Source: Druceiella hillmani
Taxonomy: Eukaryota > Arthropoda > Insecta > Lepidoptera > Hepialidae
Assembly (NCBI GenBank): GCA_039881145.1
Contig: JAYKKI010000037.1
Location: 11,607,501-11,671,500 of the forward strand
DNA length: 64,000 nucleotides
Reading direction: 5' to 3'
Each line of letters begins with the position of its first letter. The stretch's first letter is position 1. The position numbers were made by a program, and so were the translations under genes. Positions 25,478 to 36,290 of this stretch are shown piece by piece. The notes below the pieces were generated by a model. That model saw nothing but the letters and a program-made list of their open reading frames with translations, ran no database searches and was not told where the DNA came from.

Positions 25478-28400
25478 GGCAGACCTTATCTTGCCTGTAT
25501 ATATTTATTTACCTCTATGTTTATAAATGTAAATAAATATATATAAACGGTCTTTATGTAATCTAGAATCTATAGTGTAAAAAGATGACAAAATTCGTGA
25601 TAACATGATGACGACGTGAATGATGCCGTAATAAGATTCCATTATTTTTATTGTTACAAATTGAGGAAAAACTATGTATAACTTTTTGTTAATAATCTTC
25701 GTGAACGAATAATATTTTTGACTATTCCGTTCACTATATAATTGAATCAACTCGAAATAATTTAAACCAATACTAACATTTAGAATAAAGCGAGTAGATA
25801 AACAATATTTTTGATTTCGTGATTTTGTGTTAAGATTTACAGTTTTTCTCCTTCTCTAGAGCCAGCAATATATAGTTGTCCATGCAAAAAACATAGATTT
25901 TCTAAATTTAATCCCTTAACGAACAGCGTCTGACCTTGAGCTTTGTTGATCATCATGGCAAAATCAAGACGCGCAGTAAACTGTGGTCATTTAAATATGA
26001 AGAGCAAATCAGTGAAAATAATTGGAATGCGCGGAATCAGCACATCTTTTCCTTTACATTTGCCTTTAATAATTATTGTTATTTCAATTACATAAGGCAT
26101 CGGTTCTTTCACGGAAAGTCAGGTTTCACTGCACAATTTTGGAGTGTTAGACTCCAAAGGAACAATATTGGTGACCCAACTTTCAACGACTTTATGGGCG
26201 GTGGCATTTCAGGTGGCTCCAATTAATTGATAAATTCGACTGAATAATTAACAGCTTGATGCTCTTCTTTAAATTTATCAATAGATTTGTATTCCGTAAC
26301 TGCAGTGGTGAAGTTTTTTCAATTTAATTTAATTACTAAACGATTTCTCCTGTATAGCAGGATCATTTGGAAGTTTGCCGTCGCCCATGTCCAAAAAGTT
26401 GCTTGGCAAAGGTTTGTGCGAAAACAGCTCCAAGTAAATACACACACATATTGGCTGACAGTGTAATTTTCTTCACGTGTCTCCGGTGAGCCGAATTCTT
26501 CAGACATACATTAAGTTTGTTTGCTGGTGTTTATCTTGGAATGACGAGCAAAGTTTGACGGAAATCACTGGCGAGCAGTATCTGAGTTCTGCCCGTTGGA
26601 TATTGATCGCTTCGGAAATTTCACAGAGTATGATCAAGTGCCTCAAGTATCTTTTTCTTCATTCGTCCCAAATAATGAGTTGGCATATTTTTAATACAGT
26701 TGCCATTCCAAATGCAAAAAAATTTGCAGCTAGGTTTAAATTCAATGGTGGCTTGAGAGCCAAATGCGCTGTGTACCCTCCATCGAGTAGCGTTGCTGCA
26801 ATCTTCGATGATGCCATGAACAGAGGAATCTCATGCTTCATTCGAATTTTGGCGAGTATCAAATTGAGTGCAAATATATTTCCTGTACCTCCTGGTGCAC
26901 CAAAAAAAAAAGACCACCATTTCTGCCTCGTACATGCTCCATAACTGTGTTGATTATTTGTCAAGAGCCTTTTCTGAGTCTCAGCATAAACTTCGTATTA
27001 TACATCTCTATCAAAAATATTGTTTCTATCACGTTTCAGTAAAAAATAATTCAAGCTGATTAAGGATTTTGTTACTAATCTACATTCATATATGCTCAAG
27101 TGATATCAGTGATTCATTGAAAATGTCTTTCTAATAGTGTACTTTTAGGCTGAGGTTATCTCTGCGTGCTCGGAGAAGTGTCCTCGCTCATAATTTCTTC
27201 ATGTTTTTCTCTCAGATCTTTCGGATCGGATGCCGCACAAGTTATCAAAATTATGGCGAACAAAGTTTGTATTTGGTCAGCATAAATGTATTGTCTTAAT
27301 GTTGATCATTTTAAGGCAAACCAAGTCTAAAATATACTTATATGTATGTCTGACAGATTTAATAATAAATAATTTTGATTGCTTGAAGTGATACCTATCC
27401 TTTGATCACGAAAAGCAACATTCGCTTATAGTGGCATTCCCATTATTCAGATAAACGGTATAAATTTGTTCCAATGTGTCAATAAAAAATATGCGAGCTA
27501 TCGAAGAATGTCTGGCACCTCATTTTCGTCTATAAAATTTATTAGATTCAAAACATATTTGATGATCAAACGTTACATTCCATGAAGTAGGCTCGTTAAC
27601 TATTTTCCAAGTGAATACTACAATTCATGATAGCAGGAAAGCGTTCGTGAATGTTGAAACCAAGATTTCATTATACAATGTCATTACTGTTAATATAAAG
27701 TCCCATTTGGAATTATTCGTCTTCATTGACGGGTTCATCGGGATTCGTATGTCCGACAATTGCCTTTATTCAAATAAATACATACGTATTTCATCGAATT
27801 AACCGTGGTGCAAAACTCCACTGTGATATCCGCATTGAATAATTTCGAAAGCATAGGAGAATAGGCCACAATCCATTGGTCATTAATTTCGAAATCAACG
27901 TTATTTCTTTTCATAGTTGTTTTATATCCTCCATCATCTGTCTTTCGTCGTCTATACAGTAGATAACCATCATCACTGTGTGTTTCTTAGAACAGCTGAC
28001 ATTTTGGTGGACTTACCATCTTTCATGAATGGTAAATGTAAGTTGTTTAGTCCACACGATTCGTGAATCATATTCTTTTTGATTATTTCAAATAATTCTG
28101 GGTCTTCTTCTGAATTAGACAGCTCAATAGTAATTATGTCATCAATTTGACTCGATTTTTTTTTCAACCAACCAAATTAAGATATAACATAAGCTTGGCC
28201 CCGTTTCTGCCATTCAATGGAATACATCCAGTAGCTAGTTTCTCCGTATAGGTGATTCTTAGTAACGAGATCAATAATAGGACCAATAACAATATCGTAG
28301 TGCATTCTTTAATCGCAGCCTTCATCGTAATTGAACACCGCTTTCTTAAGTTCGTTCTTGATCGAGTCTACCATGAGTGTTCTGCTTCACGTTGTGTGTC

Positions 28401-29200
28401 TCTCTTTCCGAGTGTTGTAGCAGTGCTTGAAGTAGAGGCTCTTGCTCGATGATATACAATTAGTACGTCACGCTGTTGAAAAGTTTCGGCAGCTCTTGAA
28501 AAAGGAGCTCGCACTCACAGGTTTTCAACTCATACGTTTCGCTCTTTGGATATTTCAGCAACACTTGAAGTAGAGGCTCTTAACCGGGCAATTGTCGGGC
28601 ATGCGTCTAACTCTCGAGATTTTTCAGCAACTCTTGAAGTAGAGACTGATTTGTTCAATTTCGCATCACGCTTCTCGATCTTCAGATGTTTCAGCAGCTT
28701 TACTGGCTGACAGTTACTGCACATGTTTGGTTGATATTTCAATGTTTGATTTTTTTGGGTGGCATTTCAACTAATTCCCAATATTATATGTTTGGTGATA
28801 GACGAGTCATCTAAAAATAGATTAATTTCATGTGACATAAATGTCATTCGCCTATAAACGAAAGAAGAATGATTATTAATATCGACGTCCAACACTCAAC
28901 ACAATTCGGGTGAGAATGGTATTCCATTTCAAACTCACTCACCACTTACTAATCACAGTCACACTCACTATAATTTGTATTATTGAGGATTAAGGATAGT
29001 AAAAATCACAAATTATTTTGTTTTACCGCCGATGTGATTTTTGTTGTAACGCCAAAGAAAACTATGTTTTCGTTGACGTCGGTGCTTCTCCAATGTTAGC
29101 ATAATGCTACACATGCGCAGTATATATAAATGGAAATGTGCTTTCAAAAAGTTGTTCTGCAGCGCTATCTAGTGGCGAGTTAAAAGAAAAGGGAAAACGC
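25478..29200 (-). mobile_element. Degenerate Helitron-superfamily transposon
   Basis: Minus-strand element. The 3' terminus is at 25478, with a small GGCA...TGCC hairpin against (TA)n. The decayed Rep/helicase frame lies at 25837-28765. A leader extends to about 29200 and carries a TATA-like ATTTATATATACTGCG on the minus strand near 29113-29130. The 5' boundary is not defined by sequence here. Helitrons move by a rolling-circle mechanism using an HUH nuclease and a Pif1-type helicase, and insert without target duplications; none is seen. The lack of a clear CTRR end leaves the subgroup (Helitron or Helentron) open. Confidence 0.78.
25837..28765 (-). pseudogene. Helitron Rep/helicase pseudogene
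   Basis: Order on the minus strand: ATG at 28765 (MPPKK); an N-terminal region with repeated RAS.SSVAE-type units (28742-28380); the Helitron-like N domain with YGETSYWMYSIEWQKRG, then QAYVIS where the HUH motif (HAH) should be (about 28190), so both catalytic His are gone; DDIITIELSNSEEDPELFEI (from 28143); YKTTMKRNNVDFEINDQW and CTTVNSMKYVC (about 27930-27770); the helicase core with GGTGNI instead of GGTGKT (about 26900), LIIWDE, and FRQT; then LLRN-type segments, GKDVLIPRIPII and MMINKAQGQTLF, with a stop at 25837-25839. It is nearly full-order but shorter than intact family members, with many frameshifts. Shadow frames on the plus strand (26477-26944 and others) are not genes. Confidence 0.85.
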
Positions 29201-29306
29201 AACATCAACGACTATTCATTAATCAATGATTCAATTATTGGTTATGTGGAGTTATCAATCACTAACTAATGAATTTATAATCAAAAATGTTCTCCATGCT
29301 CAAATA

Positions 29307-29308
<2 letters not shown>

Positions 29309-29388
<80 letters not shown>
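29309..29388. repeat. (TA)n array
   Basis: About 80 bp of TA beyond the 5' side of the Helitron. It is followed by ACCAATTTTCATGGCGATTGG, whose ends ACCAAT/ATTGGT are inverted. The IYIYIY open frame here is a translation of this array. Confidence 0.95.
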
Positions 29389-29390
<2 letters not shown>

Positions 29391-30208
29391 AATTTTCATG
29401 GCGATTGGTGTATAATGTTTTTCCCCAGAATATCATTTTTAAATGACACCACTATTTTTTCCCTTTCCAATGCAGGAGAATTCGCAAGCAGGACTTTACA
29501 TAGTAAATTGCAATACAGCTTAAAAGGAACCAATATCGGAAGTGGCAAATATCTCAGTTAAATCTACCTCCGCGTGTATCTTAACTATTAGCACATTAAA
29601 TTTATATAGCAAGAATATACAGGCCGTTGTCATGGCGACATCCTCCATCACCCGGAAGTGACGACCCGAATACGACGATATATTAAATTCTCTCGCCTTG
29701 TCAACGTACACACTTCAAAGCACAAGGAAATAATCTCATAATTCAACGACAACGGGTTTTATATAAAATCTGGGAAACATGAAAGCTTCCTGTGTTCCTA
29801 TCTAAGTCGCAGAACTTAAAATTATTCCATTTTCTTGTATTTTAAACTCGCTTCGGAAAATTTTGCTAATAGTCTAAAATTATATTAGGTTTATTGGTAG
29901 CAGCAACCAAAGCGCTGTGATCAACGCATTAAATAGTCTTCATACATCAACATTTAAGATGTTAAATAAAGTATGATGTATTTATTTTCATTCGCTGAAA
30001 ATATATGTAATAAATAATTATATTTGTTTAATGATCAAATATTTGATAATCATAAAGTCAATAGATACTGTTTGTGATACTTGAAATATTTCATACTTCT
30101 GGTCCGAAGTCACTTTTGAAATGCGCTTCGGGAAAGAAGTTCGAAAATGTGAAATAATAATTAACAATGCTTTATAGACTTTTTTAAACTTTCGCGATTC
30201 GAACACAT
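29389..30208. other. Non-coding DNA with a GC-richer patch at 29620-29700
   Basis: The patch holds CCGGAAGTGACG (29652-29663), a strong ETS-family site and a common core-promoter word, next to an ATGGCGACATCC start-like sequence that ends after nine codons. It could be an isolated promoter or enhancer element. No exon or transposon was recognised in the remainder. Confidence 0.4.
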
Positions 30209-30407
30209 ATTTTATTTGATTTGAATCGGGTTTTTGCGCGGTAATTATCTATTTAATGAGTAAACCTAGATATTATAAACTAAGTATTCACTATGTCCCG
30301 ACATTTCAGACTGGTTGCACAGCCTGTGGTCACGGGAAGACTCACTGTGAGTAATTACCGCGAAAAAACCCGCGGTTCAAAAAAACGCGATTCAAATCAA
30401 ATAAAAT
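30209..30407. mobile_element. Short inverted-repeat element (MITE-like), 199 bp
   Basis: Left end ATTTTATTTGATTTGAATCG (30209-30228) is the exact inverse of the right end (30388-30407). Inside are further inverted blocks CGGGTTTTTGCGCGGTAATTA / TAATTACCGCGAAAAAACCCG, with an insertion of about 15 bp in the right arm. The centre reads CTATGTCCCGACATTTCAGA and GTGGTCACGGGAAGACTC, which I recognise as widespread in Lepidoptera. There is no coding capacity, and the target duplication is unclear. Confidence 0.7.
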
Positions 30408-30459
30408 AATGCTTTATGTTAGAGGCAAGTAGCCATATAACATTTAATTTGAAGATCAG

Positions 30460-30460
30460 T

Positions 30461-30511
<51 letters not shown>
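30460..30511. repeat. (TA)n array, left flank of the DD41D element
   Basis: TA run that ends at the left terminal repeat of the Tc1/mariner-superfamily element. It is probably the left part of one microsatellite split by the insertion. Confidence 0.95.
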
Positions 30512-30516
<5 letters not shown>

Positions 30517-32618
30517 CCTGTAAGGAGTGGACCGTTGAAAACAATAAATTTTGTTATCGAAGGCATAATTGTTTTAGAGATATGATTTTTAAAATTTTTG
30601 TTATTGCGCATTGAAAATAATTTTCTTTTATTAGGTATTATTACCATTTCTGTTTTTTTTATTGTCGAAGATCTTTAAGAGAATTCATCTTTTCAATTAT
30701 AAAACATGAAAAGTGATTTTTGAACAATACTAGTGTAAACAAATCTATGGCAATCTTGTGGAACTTTATTTCAGAAACATCTACAATTCAGAATAATTTT
30801 CCGGTACTAAGTCATTTCATAACATGTTTTTTATTCTTAAACCCATACCATTGACCATTTTTTCGGTCATGATAAAATAAAACAAGTGTAATATTTATGA
30901 TCATACCGCATTTATTATGTCTTTTTTATTACAATAAATGCTCAAACGCCTTTTCCTAACTCTTATTCTAAACTAGTTGATAGTCTGATAGACCTCCTTC
31001 TTAAAATATCCCCATTGAAAATAGTCCAATGGATTGAGGTCTGGCGAACGTGATAGCCATACAATTGTACCGCCACATCCTGTCCATCGATTTGGGTAAG
31101 TTGCGTATAAGTATTCAGTTACTTGTCACGAAAAGTGGGCCGGTGCACCATCGTGCTATAGCCACATCCTGTCACGTACATCTTGTGGTATTTCATTCAA
31201 CAGATTTCCAAGTTCGTTTCCTAAAAACGATAGGTTACCAACTCCATTAAGCTTCGGTGGGAATTCAAATGAACCTACAATTTTGCCATCCAGGATTCCA
31301 GTCCACAATTAACTCTGAATTAATGTTGAAATCTATCTGTCTTACTATGTAGGGTTTTTGACGGCCCGTTGGTATAAATTGTGCATATTAAATACTCCCA
31401 TTATTTTAAAACATGACTCATCTCTACATAAGATTGAATTAAAAAAAGCGGATCTTGCCTGCATTGACGCAGTATCTCCCGACAGAAATCTATTCCTCGT
31501 TGATTGTCAGCAGGTAGCAGTGCTTGCACTCACTGTACATGGTATGGGTACAAATTGTTTCTTCTTATAATGCGGTGTACTGTACACGTCGAGATCTGCT
31601 GAACACTAATAGAAGGAGCTTCTTCCACTTCGGCCAGCAAAAAAACTTACGTAAATAACTTGACGATCACCAACATTTCTAGGTCTTCCTTCAGGAACAA
31701 CATTTCCAGTAATTCGGGCCTCTAAATATGCGTTATTTACATGATGAAAAACTCTGTGATTGGATCCGCAATTAGGGTAGCGCACGCGATACGTACGTGC
31801 CTTGCCGAGCAATCCCATCACATAGCCCCTAAATGAAATACATTTCTGCACATTCACGAGCAGTGTGGGTCTGAGGCGTTTTGCAATACCTCATACCTAC
31901 ACTACTCCAGTTTAAGCGTAGGGAAAAAACAGCAAAAACGCATTGTGAGCTCCGAACGATAAGTAAGTCACTAAAGAAGCCAAGTTGTTGAGGGAAGAAG
32001 TAGAGGATCTCTTGATGGCGGAGAACAATAAAAAGACAATATGAGTGGGAAAGAGATGGCGAAACAGTTCTCATTCATCATTCTCATCATCATACGATTG
32101 TTTTAATCGTAAGCATTTCTGCGAATGCGGATTTATTTCAATAAAGCAGGTATTTTTCGAATGTTTATGTAATTAATTGTAACAACATTACCTTTTTGGA
32201 ATTTGTATAAATTATAAATGGTTTTGAAATAAAGTTCAGTACATTTTTAAAATAAAGTTCAATTCACTCAATACATTTCAAGTTTGCCCTACATTTTTTT
32301 ACACTAGTATTGTTCAAAAATGAATTTTCATGTTTCGTAATTGAAAAAATGCACAAGTTTCTGCGATTAATTTTTAGGTTGGCAATAATAACGAATGAAT
32401 AACATTTTATTAGGAAGACGAATGTCCTCTTAAAGGTCTTAGATAATAAAAAACAGAAATAGTGATAATACCTAATCAATTTTTTTTTATGCGTAGAAAC
32501 AAAAAAAATCATATCTCTAAACTGTTAGGCCTAGGATAATAAAATTTATTGTTTCGTATGTGTAATAAAATTCTCAATCACCGACATTTTGTTGGTACAT
32601 TCCTACGGGCCAACCTGC

Positions 32619-32621
<3 letters not shown>
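30512..32621 (-). mobile_element. Tc1/mariner-superfamily element (DD41D spacing), about 2.1 kb
   Basis: Long terminal inverted repeats: left about 30515-30755 and right about 32290-32605. Shared blocks include AACAATAAATTTT, TTTAGAGATATGATTTTT, ATTAGGTATTAT, CATTTCTGTTTTTT and TTTTGAACAATACTAGTG. The right repeat carries about 65 bp absent from the left. The transposase pseudogene runs on the minus strand between them. Both outer ends touch (TA)n, consistent with TA target preference, and the right array continues into (TG)n, so the element sits inside a formerly single microsatellite. Confidence 0.85.
30973..31890 (-). pseudogene. DD41D transposase pseudogene
   Basis: Minus-strand order: N-terminal helix-turn-helix region ARECAEMY, then ARTYRVRYPNCGSNHRVFHH and EGRPRNVGDRQVI; a second DNA-binding stretch (PYHVQ-like near 31550); first catalytic Asp in CRDESCF (about 31430); GILDGKIVGSFEFPPKLNGV and RDRMWL; second Asp in HDGAPAHF (about 31150); RWTGCGGTIVWLSRSPDLNP and third Asp in PLDYFQWGYFKKEVY (about 31020). 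I count 41 codons between the second and third Asp. Premature stops (including within WL*HDG and FS*QV) and frameshifts make it non-functional, although all three Asp codons survive. Confidence 0.85.
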
Positions 32622-32706
<85 letters not shown>

Positions 32707-32757
32707 CGTGTGTGTGTGTGCGTGTGTGTGCGTGTGTGTGTGTGTGTGTGTATGTGT
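32622..32757. repeat. (TA)n(TG)n compound microsatellite
   Basis: About 54 bp of TA changing to about 82 bp of TG with sparse interruptions. It is the right flank of the DD41D element. The YIYIY/VCVCV open frames here are artefacts of the repeat. Confidence 0.97.
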
Positions 32758-35682
32758 GCTTAAAAGTACTATATGTAAATTTTAAATATTAAAAGAGCGC
32801 ATTGCAGCACACCTACTTAACTAATGATTGAAAATGTAAACCCGTCGTTACTGCAGGAGTATATATAGAGAAAGTATTAAGTATTACACTCATTCACAGT
32901 GCTTTACTTAAACCTAACACAATTAATTAGCTTTAAAATAAATGCGCGAGCGACATTCAAATTAAGCACTCGCAATTAAATCAGACGGGGCAATGTAAGC
33001 TGAAACGTATCTCCCTCGGCAAAAAACAGCAATAAAGCGAGCTCATTAGCCGTGTAACCTGATCCAATTAACATCAACCTTTGACTCATCAAGGATCCTC
33101 GAGGATTTGCAGCAGGGTCACGTCGAGCCTGTTTGTAAATAGGCTGTATTCGTCAGTATCGACTATGAATAAAAAAAAATCAAATTAATTGCCAAAACAG
33201 TTTTAAATATTTAAAACTTGAACTGTAATCTTCTAATGTGACCTTAAAACAGAAATGAATGGTGTTGTAATAAATATCATCATTTTAATTAGAAGCTTGT
33301 CATAAGCACCTAGAGTTAGGTTATCAAACAACAAGGCATTTCGTAGTTATTTGAAATTAGAGAATATTAATAAACCTTATAAATGCATTGTGATTAAATA
33401 TTATTCTGGTTGTTTGTTATCAAATATTAATGCCGAATTCGATTATTTATCTTAGTTTATGGTGAATTCTTTATTTTTGCACAAGTTTTTCTGTAATGCA
33501 TATTTTTTCTATAAAAGTTTCCAAATATCCAGGTCATATGTGAATACGCTCACGAATATTCTATTCAGAAGATATGTACAATTTCGATCTCACGAAATTT
33601 CAAGAAAGTCTAAACTTCAAGAAAGCCGTAAAGAACTTAGATGGTGATGACTGATAGGTGGAAAGCAAAACAAGAGGTAAATATCAGTGATAACAGTTAG
33701 AAATTTATAATTGCTGAATACAATTTGTATGTATACAATTTGTATTTATAAATAAAACGATGTGCGACAGCATGACGAAAAATTACAATTTTAGATTTAC
33801 TAATCCCTAAAATAGTCATATATCATATATCGTGGACGTAAAATTCATATATCGTGGACGTAAAACTAGGCTCCGCAAATTTGACATGATCACTTAATTT
33901 TTTTTTAAATTATCTTTATTACTTTAATTAAAGTTAAGCATATCCGCATTTTTATTTTGGAATTCACTATTTTTTTGAGGTACAGCCAATTGAACAATAA
34001 AAGACGAAAAATCCAATTTTTTTTCCGTTTCTCGCCATTTTATAAAATATTAAATTTAATAAATGACTACGATAAATATATATTATATATTTATCGTAGT
34101 CATATAGATATTTAGCAAGGTTATAAAAAATAAATTTCTGATTCTATTTCTGATTACCTTAGTATTTTTTTAATAAAAACTTACGTAAAATACCTTTAAA
34201 GTATTCTTATTATTATACTTTTTCGTAACTCTAAAATACATCATTATTTAACAAAACAATATTAAAAAAAATTTCTCCATCCTTTCAACAGTGGTTTTGT
34301 CCCTATCCCTCAAATGCTTGACTTTTTATATTTTCACATAAAAAAATATAACAAGACATTATTGTTTTGATGATATGTTAACTTTTTCAATTATTTTATT
34401 TTATATTAATATTAATTATATACTCTTCATAACTATGCCATTATTGCATATTTCAAGAAATTTATAATAATTATGTCGGATTTGTGGAATTATAAACTTG
34501 TAAAAAATATATTGGCATTATTTAAATACATTATCAAAAATTGACTCAATGAACTATGTATATTTAAAAAAAATCTTAAATATTTCATTCATAAGAAATA
34601 ATAAGATTATAATAGATAATAAGATTATAATAATAATTAAAATTAAAGAAATAATAAGATTATAATAATAATTAATAAGAAATATTAAAAAATATATCTA
34701 ACGCTATTTGGGGAGGTTCAAATTACGCTGCGTTATGAATATTTCCCATTTTCTAATTACAATTGTTTTACGAAATAAATAATCATTAAATAATGATGCG
34801 ATACCCAAATAATAAGGTTTTGCTCGTATTCGGTTAACATAATCCCAGTTTTGTGTTGATAATTATGCCAGTGAGTTATTAGATTCCACAATATCAGATT
34901 ACAAATCACTATCATAACATTTGCTAATTAAGGTTTGTTACTGCTTGTTGACTAAAAATGAACTCTGAATACGCTTATAAATTACCATTTAACCAAACAT
35001 ATTGTTATAAACATATATAGTAAACAATATTAATTTAGGATAATCAGTTTTACCAAGATAACTGTATGAGGCTTTGAGTAAAATTTTCACTTGACTTACT
35101 TAGGCAATTTACATACGCAACAAAATATGTTTCTAGATAATCTATCCGAAATTGACCAAGAAACCTTTAATCTTGAAACGAATACGAAATACTATTTTTA
35201 CCAATTTTAAGTTATAGAATTTACTAATTAAGAACTTTATTCTAATAATACTAAAACAACTTCTTAATTTTTCTCAAAATTTATTTTCATTCTCAAAAAA
35301 ATATTACGTGAATTTATAATATTTTGTTACATCCGTTTTGCTCCCGCACATACGTCTTAGGTCCGTTTCTAATTACAAGTGTCCTCGTTCTCTAGTGCAT
35401 TAAGTGTAGAAATATGATCGTGGTGTTTAGATAATCTGTATGTTTCATGGTGTTTAGATAGATGTAAAGTGATAGTCGGACCACATGAAGTGTAAACTTC
35501 CGTAGTCAGTAGGCAGATACGAAACGTGTCCATATTTTTATAGCAAAATGAAATACAAAAGGAGAAACTATATGATTTAACTTCACTTGGAAAATTTTAA
35601 TAAGGTAACAGGTGCAAAATCTAGAGTGCCAACGACTAAAATTTTTTACCTAACTACTCTTATTTTCTTCTTTATTTCAAGC

Positions 35683-35684
<2 letters not shown>
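32758..35684. other. AT-rich DNA; GC-richer conserved-looking island at 32990-33170
   Basis: The island contains GCCTGTTTGTAAATAGGC (forkhead-like core within a near palindrome), CCTTTGACTC and CAGGGTCACGTCGAG, a density of binding-site words that suggests an enhancer. Elsewhere CATATATCGTGGACGTAAAA is tandemly doubled near 33829-33869, and 34590-34685 is an AATAATAAGATTATAAT simple repeat. The frame 33459-33647 shows no domain. Confidence 0.4.
34063..34103. repeat. Perfect 18-bp hairpin
   Basis: ATGACTACGATAAATATA (34063-34080), loop TATTA, and the exact inverse at 34086-34103. There is no associated gene or element. Confidence 0.97.

Positions 35685-35755
<71 letters not shown>
35685..35755. 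repeat. (TA)n array
   Basis: About 70 bp of TA between CAAGCGTG and CAACTGAC. The open frame across it is not a gene. Confidence 0.95.
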
Positions 35756-35757
<2 letters not shown>

Positions 35758-36109
35758 ACTGACTTAGTATATGGTACACTGTCCTCTCCAGGTAAAAAAC
35801 AAATACACAATTTAAAATATAAAGGTGTTTTTGTAATTGTATTAAATTATTTATATGGAGTTTTTATGAACTTTTTAAGAACAGAATTACTTGGCATAAA
35901 TTGATCGACTGTTACCCCTAAACTAGTAGAGTCTACTTAGCTATAATTGTTTTTTCTTTTAATTTCGCTAAATGTATTACTACACGTGACTCTAACAGAA
36001 ATAACAACAGCTTTATATTTCGTAGATTAATTCCTATATCGGAAACGTATTCATGATATATCCTGAATATTTTTGTAAACACCTACTCAAGGCTATACTA
36101 ATAATAATT

Positions 36110-36290
36110 TTATACCCCAACCCTTCGGATTACACGCTTAAAAAATATCTTTAAATAATTTTATTCCATAACTTTGTAGACGTTACATTCATACCAAATA
36201 TGGGCTTCATATCACTAACCGTGACATACAGATGGAAAAACAAACATAATGTATAAATCTTCTTAGATTGGCTACGGAACCGTTAAAAAA
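36110..36290 (-). repeat. Dispersed GGTTCCGTA-type repeat, copy 2
   Basis: On the minus strand: TTAACGGTTCCGTAGCCAAT, then CCATCTGTATGTCACGGTTA. This is the same order as copy 1 at 10.6 kb. Diverged, without visible termini. Confidence 0.5.

Larger units (their letters stand above)
23956..27695. repeat. Large inverted repeat: 1.46-kb arms, about 0.8-kb spacer
   Basis: Left arm 23956-25416 and right arm 26234-27695 are reverse complements with only scattered differences. For example, the junction words CAGTCGAAT / ATTCGACTG mark the inner ends, and TATTAGCAGTAATG / CATTACTGTTAATA the outer ends. The spacer holds a (TA)n array, the second tail copy and the helicase C-terminus. Both arms share the broken P-loop, so the duplication followed inactivation. 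Confidence 0.9.

Noticed and set aside
29226..29561. Open frames encoding long IYIYIY or VCVCV runs (also at 30456, 32549, 35587 and 62191)
   Set aside because: They are translations of (TA)n and (TG)n arrays; there is no codon-level or domain evidence of a protein.
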